From NCBI GenBank assembly GCA_023396415.1, contig JAEWWJ010000074.1:1-64000 (forward strand): DNA of 64,000 nucleotides. The letters are read 5' to 3'. The stretch is from Bacteroidota bacterium (GTDB lineage: Bacteria; Bacteroidota; Bacteroidia; Bacteroidales; F082). Both the position numbers and the translations under genes were made by a program. Position 1 is the stretch's first letter. Each line of letters starts with the position of its first letter. Shown here piece after piece: positions 47,511-56,100 of this stretch. The notes beneath the pieces are model-generated. The model worked only from the letters and a program-made list of their open reading frames with translations. It had not been told where the DNA came from and did not search any database.

Positions 47511-49196
47511 TTAAACTTGCGATAAAAATTCTATTAAGCCTTGCTCCGAATTGGTGAGATACAGTTTTTTGCGAAGTCGAGTGCGTGCAACTTCAATGCT
47601 TCTTTGCGATTGACCGGTAATTGAAGCTATTTCTTTGGTTGACATGGTGAGTCTTAAGAATGCACATAAACGTCGTTCGTTGGGCGTAAGCTCCGGATTG
47701 ATGGCGTTGAGTTTGATGTAAAAATCATTGTGCACATGCTGAAACCTCATTTCAAACTCGTTCCACATATTGCCACCCATCATTTGTTCAAGATCTTGGA
47801 TGATACTTTTAATCAATGCCTGATTTTCTTTACGAAAATGCGAACTGTTTTTGAGCAGCTTCTGCACCATTTCGTCCATCATTTCATTTCTTTTGATCTG
47901 GTACATCACATTGGTAACCAGCTCTTTATTTTTTGTTTCCAAATCCAGTTCCAGCTGGTCTTTCATCAATTGAAGGTTTTTATTGGCCAATTCAGAATTG
48001 GTGGTTTCTAAACGAAGCCTTCTCAATCGTGCTTGCGACAAAACATAAAGCAACCCGATGATGGTGGCAAGCAGCAAAAGCAGTAAACCAACAAAGTAAT
48101 ACCATTGGTCTTTGCGTTTTTGCTCCGCAAGGCGAAGTTTTTCTTTTTCTTGAAATTGCATGGTTAACTCCATACCCAAAAGCACTTTATTGGTTTCGTC
48201 GGAATTGATCAGCTCTTGTTGCTCTTTCAAAAGAATATAATATTTCAAAGCTGAATCGGCATTGTTGGTCTTTTGGTATAAGTTATACACATTTTCATAA
48301 ATGCCTTCTAACAGCGTTTTGTTTTCTGTTTCTCGGGCAATGCTGATGGCTTTGTAGTAATATTGTTTGGCCAACTTTTCATTGTTGACCTTTTCCGAAT
48401 AAACACCAAGATTACGATACGAAGCAGCAACACCTTGTTTGTCATTATTATCAACGCGAATGTCAAGTGCTTTTTCAAGCGCAACAAGTGCTTGTTCATA
48501 ATCACCTGAAATGATATAAATCATACCCAGGTTGTTGTAAAGGTTGGCTAAGTTATAATGCTGTGAATGAATGTCTTGTATTGTATATATTCCTTGTAAG
48601 TAATAATTTTCCGCACCTTTAATGTCTCCCTTTTCTTTGGAAACAACACCAAGATTGTTGTAGATGGTTGCCAATGCAAACTTAGGAATAGAGTCGTTGG
48701 TTTCGGCTACCCTTTGCAATGAGACCTTTAGGGCTTCGAGTAGAATTTTCTCTGCCTTTTCAAATTGTTTAAGTTGTAAACGCACCGCGCTGATGTTGAT
48801 GAGGGCTTCTGACATTTCTTTGCTTAAATTGTGCTCTTGAGCATACTCCATAAATTTAGAAATGTGCAAAGCCGCTTGCTCGAGTAAACCTAAGTTGAAG
48901 TATGCAATACCTGCCTCATTGTTGGCTTTGGCAATCAAGCGTTTATTTTTGATTTTCTGAGCCCATTCGAGTGAAATTTCCGCGTACTCTAAAGCTTTTT
49001 GTGGATGAATGTGGGCATAGTTGACAGCAAGATTTAATGCGGCTTGAATCCTCAAGGTATCAATGACCTCGTTTTTCAGAACGATTTGCAAAGAGTCAAT
49101 TTGGCGATTCTGATCGCTACCCAATATAGATTTAGCAAACACTGTGGCCGAAAGCATCAAAACCAAAAACCCAAAAAATTTCAGCGGATTGCGCAT
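47511..49196 (-). CDS. TPR-repeat membrane regulator with C-terminal LuxR-like HTH
   Basis: A 561-residue sensor-regulator of the same architecture as the gene at 180-1787. A signal-like segment (LKFFGFLVLMLSATVFA) is followed by about six TPR units at 60-340 (EAGIAYFNLGLLEQAALHI, YNNLGVVSKEKGDIKGAENYY, YNNLGMIYIISGDYEQALVAL, YRNLGVYSEKVNNEKLAKQYY). One membrane helix (WYYFVGLLLLLLATIIGLLYVL) and a coiled coil come next. The C-terminal HTH contains LTPNERRLCAFLRLTMSTKE, then SITGQSQRSIEVARTRLRKKL. The N-terminal TPRs are predicted periplasmic. It sits next to a large T9SS cargo gene. Signal unknown. Starts at 49196. Confidence 0.88.
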   Translation of the reverse strand: MRNPLKFFGFLVLMLSATVFAKSILGSDQNRQIDSLQIVLKNEVIDTLRIQAALNLAVNYAHIHPQKALEYAEISLEWAQKIKNKRLIAKANNEAGIAYFNLGLLEQAALHISKFMEYAQEHNLSKEMSEALINISAVRLQLKQFEKAEKILLEALKVSLQRVAETNDSIPKFALATIYNNLGVVSKEKGDIKGAENYYLQGIYTIQDIHSQHYNLANLYNNLGMIYIISGDYEQALVALEKALDIRVDNNDKQGVAASYRNLGVYSEKVNNEKLAKQYYYKAISIARETENKTLLEGIYENVYNLYQKTNNADSALKYYILLKEQQELINSDETNKVLLGMELTMQFQEKEKLRLAEQKRKDQWYYFVGLLLLLLATIIGLLYVLSQARLRRLRLETTNSELANKNLQLMKDQLELDLETKNKELVTNVMYQIKRNEMMDEMVQKLLKNSSHFRKENQALIKSIIQDLEQMMGGNMWNEFEMRFQHVHNDFYIKLNAINPELTPNERRLCAFLRLTMSTKEIASITGQSQRSIEVARTRLRKKLYLTNSEQGLIEFLSQV

Positions 49197-49378
49197 GAAT
49201 TTATTTTTACACAAAAATATAATTTATTGTTCACCATTACTGCAAGGTACTTTGTAAAACCATTCACAAACACCAACGAAACTTTTTAAAAGACCGGATT
49301 GACTTAGAAGAAAAGCGTTTGTTTTTGTTGCATACTTACCTCCAATTTTTAATGATGCGTTGATGCTTTCCTTAAAGC

Positions 49379-49408
49379 ACAAAAGCAGAGTTGGTGCTCT
49401 GCTTTTGT
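49379..49408 (-). terminator. Terminator of the etfBA operon
   Basis: A 12-bp stem (acaaaagcagag / ctctgcttttgt) with a 6-base loop, 20 bases past the etfA stop codon. The stem itself contains the T-rich arm. Confidence 0.75.
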
Positions 49409-49427
49409 ACTTTATAAATGATACATA

Positions 49428-50396
49428 TCAAGATTTCAGCTCTTTTGCTGCTTCAATAAAGAGCGGAAGCACCTTCATGGCATCGCCAACAATGCCATAA
49501 TCGGCAGCTTCAAAAATGGGAGCTTCGGGATCTTTATTAACAGCCACAATTACTTTGCTGCTGCTCACGCCGCCCAAATGCTGAATGGCCCCTGAAATGC
49601 CAAAAGCGAAATACAAGTTGGGGGCAATAATCTTACCCGTTTGTCCAACATGCTCGGCATGTGGACGCCAGCCTTCGTCGGAAACCGGACGTGAACAGGC
49701 GGTGCCTGCACCTAAAATATCAGCCAACTCTTCGAGAGGAGCCCAGTTTCCAGGTTCTTTCATGCCTCTTCCGCCGGCGACTACAATTTCAGCTTCGCCT
49801 AAAAGAATCTTTCCGGTAACCTTTTGGGTTTGTTCAACAACAATACCGAAGTCGGCATCGCTTAAGCCCGAATCAAAGGCTTCAATTGCAACTTCGCAGG
49901 GGTTTTCAACCACACCAAATGAATTGTATGATAGTGTAAGCACCTTGTTATCAGCATGAATTACAGCGTGACCAATGGCTTTGCCGGTAAAAACGGTTTT
50001 GTTCACCGTGAAGGGATTCATGTTCGATGGGAGTCCGGTAACATTGGAAACCAATCCCGCATCTAATTTAACGGTGAGGCGAGGGGCAACGGCTTTTCCT
50101 AAATTGTTGTGCGCCATCACGGTGATGGTAGCTCCTGTCAATGAAGCGGCTTTGGTTAGGGCTTTGGCTATGGCTCTATTGTCCATGCTCGCAAAACGTT
50201 CATCGGCTGCGTGATACACTTTTTTCACACCATAAGTGCCAAGTTTTTGAAGTTCTGCCGGATCAACCTTTCCTAATGAAACGGCCACTGCCTCTAATCC
50301 TGCTTTTTGTGCCAAAGCCACACCATAGGAAGCCACTTCGAATCCTGCCTTTTTAAATTTACCGTCTGTGTTATCAATATATATGAGTACTGACAT
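49428..50396 (-). CDS. etfA: EtfA, electron transfer flavoprotein alpha subunit
   Basis: FAD-binding subunit of the ETF dimer that accepts electrons from acyl-CoA dehydrogenases. The 322-residue protein has the alpha-subunit C-terminal FAD site: VVAGGRGMKEPGNW, CSRPVSDEGWRPHAEHVGQT, YFAFGISGAIQHLGGVS and ADYGIVGDAMKVLP. The N-terminal domain is the Rossmann-like part that contacts EtfB. It follows etfB in the same direction with a 49-base gap and is part of the beta-oxidation cluster. The ETF-quinone oxidoreductase is not in the window. Confidence 0.95.
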   Translation of the reverse strand: MSVLIYIDNTDGKFKKAGFEVASYGVALAQKAGLEAVAVSLGKVDPAELQKLGTYGVKKVYHAADERFASMDNRAIAKALTKAASLTGATITVMAHNNLGKAVAPRLTVKLDAGLVSNVTGLPSNMNPFTVNKTVFTGKAIGHAVIHADNKVLTLSYNSFGVVENPCEVAIEAFDSGLSDADFGIVVEQTQKVTGKILLGEAEIVVAGGRGMKEPGNWAPLEELADILGAGTACSRPVSDEGWRPHAEHVGQTGKIIAPNLYFAFGISGAIQHLGGVSSSKVIVAVNKDPEAPIFEAADYGIVGDAMKVLPLFIEAAKELKS

Positions 50397-50445
50397 AATC
50401 TTTTTTGTTAAGGATAAATAATTTGTTAAAGATTTACAAGCTCAT

Positions 50446-51189
50446 TTACAGCACCTTTGCTACTTCGTGCAAGGCATATATAAGTTCTTTGGCTTGTTCC
50501 TCGGTGTATTTTTTACAGGCTGCTTTTGCAGGCGGCAGATCGAAAGAGGCAAAACTAACCCTCGTTTCTGTTTCTACAGGTTGAAGCACTTCCAACGGTT
50601 TGCTGCGGGCCATCATAATGCCGCGCATAGCGGGGATACGGGGTTCTTTGGCAATTCCTTTTTGCACGATGGCCATGACGGGGGTATTCACACTGAGGCT
50701 TTGGCTTCCTCCTTCAATTTCACGTGTAATTTTAACAGATTGGCCATCCAGTTGCAAACCTGAAACGGCTGATACAGATTGAATGTCGAGCAGCTCGGCC
50801 AACATTCCACCCACGGCAGCACCATTGTAATCCGACGCTTCAACACCGGCAAAAATGAGGTCGTATCCCGTACACACCGTAGCCAATTGGTGGGCAACAT
50901 AAAAGGCATCCTTGGCATCGGCATCAATACGAATGGCTTTGTCGGCGCCAATGGCCAGTGCTTTGCGCAAAGTGGCTTCTGTTTCCTGACGGCCAACGGT
51001 AGCTACGGTAATCGTTTCTACCGCGCCTGCTGTTGTTTCTTTCAGCTCCATGGCGCGTGTCAGCGCCAACTCATCCCATGGATTGATAATCCATTGAACG
51101 CCAGTAGAATCAAAAGCTGTTTTATCGGCATTGAATTTGATTTTTGTTGTGGTATCGGGCACATTCCCGATAAGAACGAGGATTTTCAT
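50446..51189 (-). CDS. etfB: EtfB, electron transfer flavoprotein beta subunit
   Basis: A 247-residue subunit pairing with EtfA; it binds AMP and, in the heterodimer, covers the FAD. Family features are VPDTTTKIKFNADKTAFDST, NPWDELALTRAMELKE, DLIFAGVEASDYNGAAVGGML and EIEGGSQSLSVNTPVMAIVQ. It lies 55 bases downstream of the acyl-CoA dehydrogenase gene, which is its likely electron donor. Confidence 0.95.
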   Translation of the reverse strand: MKILVLIGNVPDTTTKIKFNADKTAFDSTGVQWIINPWDELALTRAMELKETTAGAVETITVATVGRQETEATLRKALAIGADKAIRIDADAKDAFYVAHQLATVCTGYDLIFAGVEASDYNGAAVGGMLAELLDIQSVSAVSGLQLDGQSVKITREIEGGSQSLSVNTPVMAIVQKGIAKEPRIPAMRGIMMARSKPLEVLQPVETETRVSFASFDLPPAKAACKKYTEEQAKELIYALHEVAKVL

Positions 51190-51244
51190 ATCGTATTCGT
51201 GTTTAAATTTCTCTTTTTAAGGCAGGTTTTTTGTTTCCCAATTG

Positions 51245-52384
51245 TTACCTGAGCAAATCGCGCGAAATAATAATTTTTTGCACTTCGCTGGTGCCCTCGT
51301 AAATTTGGGTGAGTTTGGCTTCGCGCATCAGACGTTCCACATGGTATTCTTTCACATAGCCGTAACCGCCGTGTATTTGAACCGCTTCGGTGGTTACTTC
51401 CATAGCGCTGTCGGCGGCATATTGTTTGGCCATGGCGCTGGCAATTCCGTAGGGTTGTCCTTGATCTTTAAGCCATGCCGCTTTGAGACAGAGGTTTCGG
51501 GCGTTTTCAACCTTTACAGCCATGTCGGCAAGTTTAAAGGCAATGGCTTGATGGTTGGCAATTGCCGTCCCAAAGGCTTTGCGTTCTTTGGCATAAGCGG
51601 TAGCTCTCTCTAATGCGCCGGCAGCCAGTCCAACAGCTTGTGCAGCGATGCCGATACGTCCACCTTCGAGCACTTTCATGGCAAAGGTGAAGCCAAATCC
51701 TTCTGCACCGATACGATTTTCTTTAGGCACCTTCACATCGTTGAACATCACCGAGTGGGTATCGCTGCTGCGCATGCCCATCTTGTCTTCGTGAGGTCCT
51801 AAGGTAATTCCGGGACTGTCTTTTTCAACGATTAAGGCAGTGATGCCTTTGTGTTTTTTGGCCGGATCGGTTTGTGCAATAAGTACATAAATGGAGGCGC
51901 TGTTGGCATTGGTGATCCAGTTTTTGGTGCCATTGACCAAATAATAATCGCCTTTGTCTTCGGCTGTGGTGCGTTGGCTGGTGGCATCGGATCCGGCTTC
52001 GGGTTCTGAGAGTAGGAATGCTCCTAACTTTTCGCCTCTTGCCAAGGGTTTGAGGAACTTGTTCTTTTGTTCTTCGGTGCCATAAGCTTCGATGCCAAAG
52101 CAGACGAGGGAGTTGTTCACCGAAACGATGACACTTGCCGAGGCATCCACTTTGCTCAGCTCCTCCACTGCCAACACATACGAGATGGTATCCATGCCAC
52201 CACCGTCATATTTCGTGTCCACTGTCATCCCTAAAAAGCCAAGTTCGGCCATTGCTTTCACATGCGCTGTAGGAAACAGTGCTTTGTTATCGCGTTCAAT
52301 CACGTCTGTAATGAGCTCACGCTGGGCAAAATCGCGGGCTGCTTGTTGAATCATCAATTGCTCTTCACTAAATTCAAAATTCAT
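51245..52384 (-). CDS. Short-chain acyl-CoA dehydrogenase
   Basis: FAD-dependent enzyme forming trans-2-enoyl-CoA from acyl-CoA and passing electrons to ETF. The 379-residue protein is the size of short/medium-chain forms (butyryl-CoA dehydrogenase type). It has LSEPEAGSDATSQRTTAEDK, TKNWITNANSASIYVLIAQT, GGRIGIAAQAVG and the catalytic Glu in LTQIYEGTSEVQKIIISRDLL. The C-terminal QIHGGYGYVKEYHVERLMRE is standard. It sits directly upstream of etfBA (55 bases) and downstream of the nitronate-monooxygenase-type gene. Chain-length preference cannot be read from the sequence alone. Confidence 0.94.
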   Translation of the reverse strand: MNFEFSEEQLMIQQAARDFAQRELITDVIERDNKALFPTAHVKAMAELGFLGMTVDTKYDGGGMDTISYVLAVEELSKVDASASVIVSVNNSLVCFGIEAYGTEEQKNKFLKPLARGEKLGAFLLSEPEAGSDATSQRTTAEDKGDYYLVNGTKNWITNANSASIYVLIAQTDPAKKHKGITALIVEKDSPGITLGPHEDKMGMRSSDTHSVMFNDVKVPKENRIGAEGFGFTFAMKVLEGGRIGIAAQAVGLAAGALERATAYAKERKAFGTAIANHQAIAFKLADMAVKVENARNLCLKAAWLKDQGQPYGIASAMAKQYAADSAMEVTTEAVQIHGGYGYVKEYHVERLMREAKLTQIYEGTSEVQKIIISRDLLR

Positions 52385-52463
52385 ATTGCTTATGTTTTAA
52401 TGTATCCTTTTGAGGGATGTAAATTTGATACAAAAATAACTATAAACAGCGGGATACATGGCA

Positions 52464-53417
52464 TTAAAGCGAAAGGTTTTCAAGATATTTTCGCGATTGC
52501 TCCCACTCTCGTAGCAGCTGATCAAAAATTGCCTGAACCGGTCGCACGGTATCAATCAATGCAGCGGCTTGTCCAATTTCAAGTTCTCCGTTTTGCAAAT
52601 CGCCTTCAAACATTCCTTTTTTGGCCCGTCCACGGCCCAATAACATTTTAAGTTGTTCTGAATCAGCGCCTTTGGCTTCAGCTTGCTGTATTTCTTTAAA
52701 GAAATCATTCTTCAAAAGCCTCACAGGAACTAATTTTTTCATCATCAATGCGGTGGCTCCATCGCCGGCTTCAACAATTTTTTGTTTGAAATGGTCATGC
52801 GCCGACGACTCTTCGCTGGCGGCAAAAAGCGAACCTATTTGTACGCCTTCGGCACCTAAGGCAAAGGCCGCCAACATCTGGCTTCCTGTGGCGATGCCTC
52901 CGGCGGCAATCAACGGAAGCTGAACCATTTTTCGCAGCATGGGAAGAAGTATCATGGTGGTGTTTTCTTCCAAACCGTTATGCCCGCCGGCTTCAAAACC
53001 TTCGGCCACAATTGCGTCAACGCCGGCTTCCACTGCTTTTAAGGCAAACTTTTGGTTGGCTATCACATGGGCTACTTTTATCCCATGTTGCTGAAGCAAG
53101 GAAGTATATTTTGATGGACTGCCTGCTGAAGTAAAAACGATCGGAACATGATGTTTCAAAATGAGCTCAATCAGCTGATCTGTGTCGGGATACAACAAGG
53201 GGATATTGACACCGAAAGGCTTGTTGGTGGCGGCTTTGCATTTCAAAAGATGTTCTTCAAAAACATCAGGATACATGCTTCCGGCACCAATCAGTCCGAG
53301 GCCGCCGGCTTGGCTCACAGCCGAAGCTAAACGCCAGCCACTGCACCAAATCATCCCGCCCTGGATGATGGGATAACGAATGTTGAATAATGATTGAATA
53401 CGACCTGTAGAAGGCAT
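52464..53417 (-). CDS. Nitronate monooxygenase-type flavoprotein
   Basis: A 317-residue FMN-dependent TIM-barrel protein of the 2-nitropropane dioxygenase/NMO family, which also contains FabK-type enoyl-ACP reductases. The conserved PIIQGGMIWCSG start, the catalytic-His motif AEGFEAGGHNG and the FMN-phosphate segments LIAAGGIATGSQ and GAEGVQIGSLF are present. Its place between an acyl-CoA ligase and an acyl-CoA dehydrogenase suggests a substrate linked to fatty-acid breakdown, such as nitronate detoxification or enoyl reduction; the sequence does not decide. Starts at 53417. A second NMO-type gene lies at 62.3 kb. Confidence 0.85.
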   Translation of the reverse strand: MPSTGRIQSLFNIRYPIIQGGMIWCSGWRLASAVSQAGGLGLIGAGSMYPDVFEEHLLKCKAATNKPFGVNIPLLYPDTDQLIELILKHHVPIVFTSAGSPSKYTSLLQQHGIKVAHVIANQKFALKAVEAGVDAIVAEGFEAGGHNGLEENTTMILLPMLRKMVQLPLIAAGGIATGSQMLAAFALGAEGVQIGSLFAASEESSAHDHFKQKIVEAGDGATALMMKKLVPVRLLKNDFFKEIQQAEAKGADSEQLKMLLGRGRAKKGMFEGDLQNGELEIGQAAALIDTVRPVQAIFDQLLREWEQSRKYLENLSL

Positions 53418-53491
53418 TTTTTTTGGTTTAAATGATAATGTATAAAAGCAAGAGGTCGGCAACACATTGATTGTGACCTCTTTGCTATCTG

Positions 53492-55312
53492 TTATTCAGT
53501 GAATTCGGGATTAATGCGTGGCACTTGAATATGCCCATCGGCATCGGTATAACCGTAAATGCGGTCGAAAAGGATTTTATACTTCTGCTTCACTATATTA
53601 CGCCTTAGCTTGAGGGTAGGCGAAAGTTCTCCTGTTTCGGGAGTCCATTCTGTACAGGTCAGTTCAAACTGTTTGATGCGTTCGTGGGGGTTGAGTTTTT
53701 TGTTGATGTTATCCACCTCTTCTTGAAAACGGTCTCTTACTTTTGGGTGAAGGATCAGCTCTTTGGTGTCGCGGTATTTCACTTGATGCAAAAATGCCCA
53801 TCCGTTCAGGAAATGAAAGGCAGGACAAATAATGGCTGCCGTGAATTTTTCATCGGCACCTACTACCATCAATTGCTCGATAAACTGCGACTCTTTGAAG
53901 ATGTTTTCAATTACCTGTGGAGCCACGTATTTTCCTGTTGAGAGTTTGAAGATTTCCTTTTTACGGTCGGTGATTTTTAGGATGTTGAGGTCTTGCAGCT
54001 CACCAATATCGCCGGTGTGGAACCAACCTTCGCTGTCAATAACTTCGGCAGTTTTTTCCGGATCCTTGTAATAGCCCATCATCAGGCTTGGGCCTTTCAT
54101 CAGTATTTCGCCATCTTCGGCAATTTTTACTTTCACATTATCGAGCAAAGGACCAACGGTTCCAAACCTGAGCAAAGGAAATTCGCCATGGTTTACGGCA
54201 ATCACCGGCGATGTTTCGGTGAGGCCGTAACCCTCTTGGATTTTAATGCCGGCGCAGCAGAACACCCTTGCCAAACGTGGTTGCAGGGCGGCACCACCCG
54301 ACACAACCAACTTGAGGTTTCCGCCTAAGGCCTCACGCCATTTGGAGTAGATGAGTTTGTCGGCAATTTTGCGTTTCATTTCATAAAGTGCTCCATTTGC
54401 ACCATTGAGTTCGTAGCGCAACCCAATGTCAACAGCCCAAAAGAACAATGCCCTTTTGATGCCTTTTAGTTCTTTGCCCTTCAGCAGTAGCTTGTCGAAC
54501 AACTTTTCAATCACCCGTGGTACCGAGGCAAATCCATCGGGATTGATTTCGCGCAGGTTGTCGCCAATGGTTTCGGTGCTTTCGGCATAATAAACCGAAA
54601 CGCCTTGATGTTGAAGTAGATAGTTGACCATACGCTCAAACACATGGCACAGTGGCAGGAAGCTTAAAAAACGACCTGTATGATCAACAGGCAAAATATG
54701 GAAGCTTGCTTTCACATTCGACATAAAGTTATTGTGGCTCAACATTACGCCTTTGGAGCGACCGGTGGTACCTGAGGTGTAAATAATAGAAACCAAATCC
54801 TCGGGTTGTATGGCATCGCTGATGGTTTTGAGTTTTTCGGGTTGGATATTTTCCGCACCAAGATTGATAATTTCTCGCCAGTTGGCAGCTCCTATTACTT
54901 GATCGAAGGTAAAAACCTTTTCTACTAAAGGTGATTTTTTAACAAGAGGAGCAATCTTTTCATAAAAATCTTGCGATGATACAATCACAAATCGGGCATC
55001 GGAATGGGTAAGAATGTGAAGGTATTCTTCATCGCTGTTGTTGGGATAAACGGGCACGTGAACGGCGCCTACTTGGCTCATTCCCATATCAATGATGTTC
55101 CACTCGGGACGGTTGTTGGAGATGGAGAAAATTTTATCGCCTTTTTGAATGCCCATTGCCATCAGTCCATAGCTGAACATATCAACAAGACGGCGGTATT
55201 CGGCGGTTGAAAATTTTTCCCATTTTCCGTTGCGTTTCACGGCGAGGGCATCCTCTTTGGGGTATTCGGCAAGCATTTTGCCTACAATGTCGAAGGTTCT
55301 GAAAATTTCCAT
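53492..55312 (-). CDS. Long-chain acyl-CoA ligase (AMP-forming)
   Basis: Activates fatty acids to acyl-CoA using ATP, the entry step of beta-oxidation. The 606-residue protein carries the adenylate-forming signature YTSGTTGRSKGVMLSH at about 180. It also has the EGYGLTETSPV motif, GWFHTGDIGEL, and the hinge region ILKITDRKKEIFKLSTGKYV. Membership in the FadD15/LACS-like group with a longer N-terminal part is likely. It is upstream of the NMO-type gene and downstream of the DUF4442 gene (21 bases). A hairpin at about 53446-53490 lies between it and the NMO-type gene and may be a weak attenuator. Confidence 0.93.
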   Translation of the reverse strand: MEIFRTFDIVGKMLAEYPKEDALAVKRNGKWEKFSTAEYRRLVDMFSYGLMAMGIQKGDKIFSISNNRPEWNIIDMGMSQVGAVHVPVYPNNSDEEYLHILTHSDARFVIVSSQDFYEKIAPLVKKSPLVEKVFTFDQVIGAANWREIINLGAENIQPEKLKTISDAIQPEDLVSIIYTSGTTGRSKGVMLSHNNFMSNVKASFHILPVDHTGRFLSFLPLCHVFERMVNYLLQHQGVSVYYAESTETIGDNLREINPDGFASVPRVIEKLFDKLLLKGKELKGIKRALFFWAVDIGLRYELNGANGALYEMKRKIADKLIYSKWREALGGNLKLVVSGGAALQPRLARVFCCAGIKIQEGYGLTETSPVIAVNHGEFPLLRFGTVGPLLDNVKVKIAEDGEILMKGPSLMMGYYKDPEKTAEVIDSEGWFHTGDIGELQDLNILKITDRKKEIFKLSTGKYVAPQVIENIFKESQFIEQLMVVGADEKFTAAIICPAFHFLNGWAFLHQVKYRDTKELILHPKVRDRFQEEVDNINKKLNPHERIKQFELTCTEWTPETGELSPTLKLRRNIVKQKYKILFDRIYGYTDADGHIQVPRINPEFTE

Positions 55313-55333
55313 GGGGTGTTTTTTAGGGTTTTA

Positions 55334-55825
55334 TTATTTAGCTTTAAAGGTCCAGGTGATACGAAAACGTGCAACAATAGTCTTGGAAACATCCAAGCCC
55401 TCAACGGTTGAATCATAAGTGATGGCCTCGCCTGTTTGGGCAGCTTGCATCACTGCATGGTGCAGGGCTTCTTTTTCATCGCAGGAGAAAAAAATCTTTG
55501 ATTTTGCTTTTTTCAGGTATTCGGCTTGCATAGCGAGCACCAACATGGAGACAGGCACATGGGATTTTTGTACCGCTTCAAGCGCCAGCAGCCCCGATGA
55601 CAGCTCGGCAGCCATGCTCAGTGGTGCAAAATAAATGGAACCGAAAGGGTTTTTGTTGAGCCATTTAAATGGAACCGAAACAGTGGCACCACGATCATCA
55701 AAACGTGTGACAGCAAGGCCTGCAAAAAAGGCTAAAGGTAATTTGGCGAGCATATACAAGTTCATTTTATAGCGGCTTGTTACCCTTGCCGCAAATGGAT
55801 TGTCGGATGTTTTGGTTGCTCTCAT
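55334..55825 (-). CDS. DUF4442 hot-dog-like protein
   Basis: A 163-residue protein of the DUF4442 group, which has a hot-dog fold like thioesterases. Recognisable parts are AVTRFDDRGATVSVPFKWLNKNP, YFAPLSMAAELSSGLLALEA and EYLKKAKSKIFFSCDE. No function is proven for the group; a role in acyl-CoA hydrolysis or binding is suggested by the fold and by its position 21 bases before the acyl-CoA ligase. The 275-base region upstream of it (55826-56100) holds the fadE terminator and otherwise no clear gene. Confidence 0.82.
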   Translation of the reverse strand: MRATKTSDNPFAARVTSRYKMNLYMLAKLPLAFFAGLAVTRFDDRGATVSVPFKWLNKNPFGSIYFAPLSMAAELSSGLLALEAVQKSHVPVSMLVLAMQAEYLKKAKSKIFFSCDEKEALHHAVMQAAQTGEAITYDSTVEGLDVSKTIVARFRITWTFKAK

Positions 55826-56048
55826 TGTTTGATTAGGGTTAGTTTTTCTTTGATGAGAAGTGAATCAAAATGCACGTCAATTACCATTAAAAACCGTTAC
55901 TTAAAATTAAATTGCTCAGCCAGCGTAAAAATATGTAGAAATCTTCATATATCATATCTGCGATCCTAACTTTTTGATGCACTTGCTTTAAACTTGTTTT
56001 TTTGATAGAGGAAAGGACTTAAAACGAAAAAACCAATCCGGTTAAAGC

Positions 56049-56089
56049 AAAAAGGAAGGATGCAAAATGCAGTTGCAACCCTCCTTTTT
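56049..56089 (-). terminator. Terminator of the fadNAE-type operon
   Basis: The arms aaaaaggaagg and ccctccttttt pair with one mismatch around an 18-base loop, just past the acyl-CoA dehydrogenase stop codon, with T-rich sequence on the minus strand. Confidence 0.75.
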
Positions 56090-56100
56090 GAAGTTTTTAT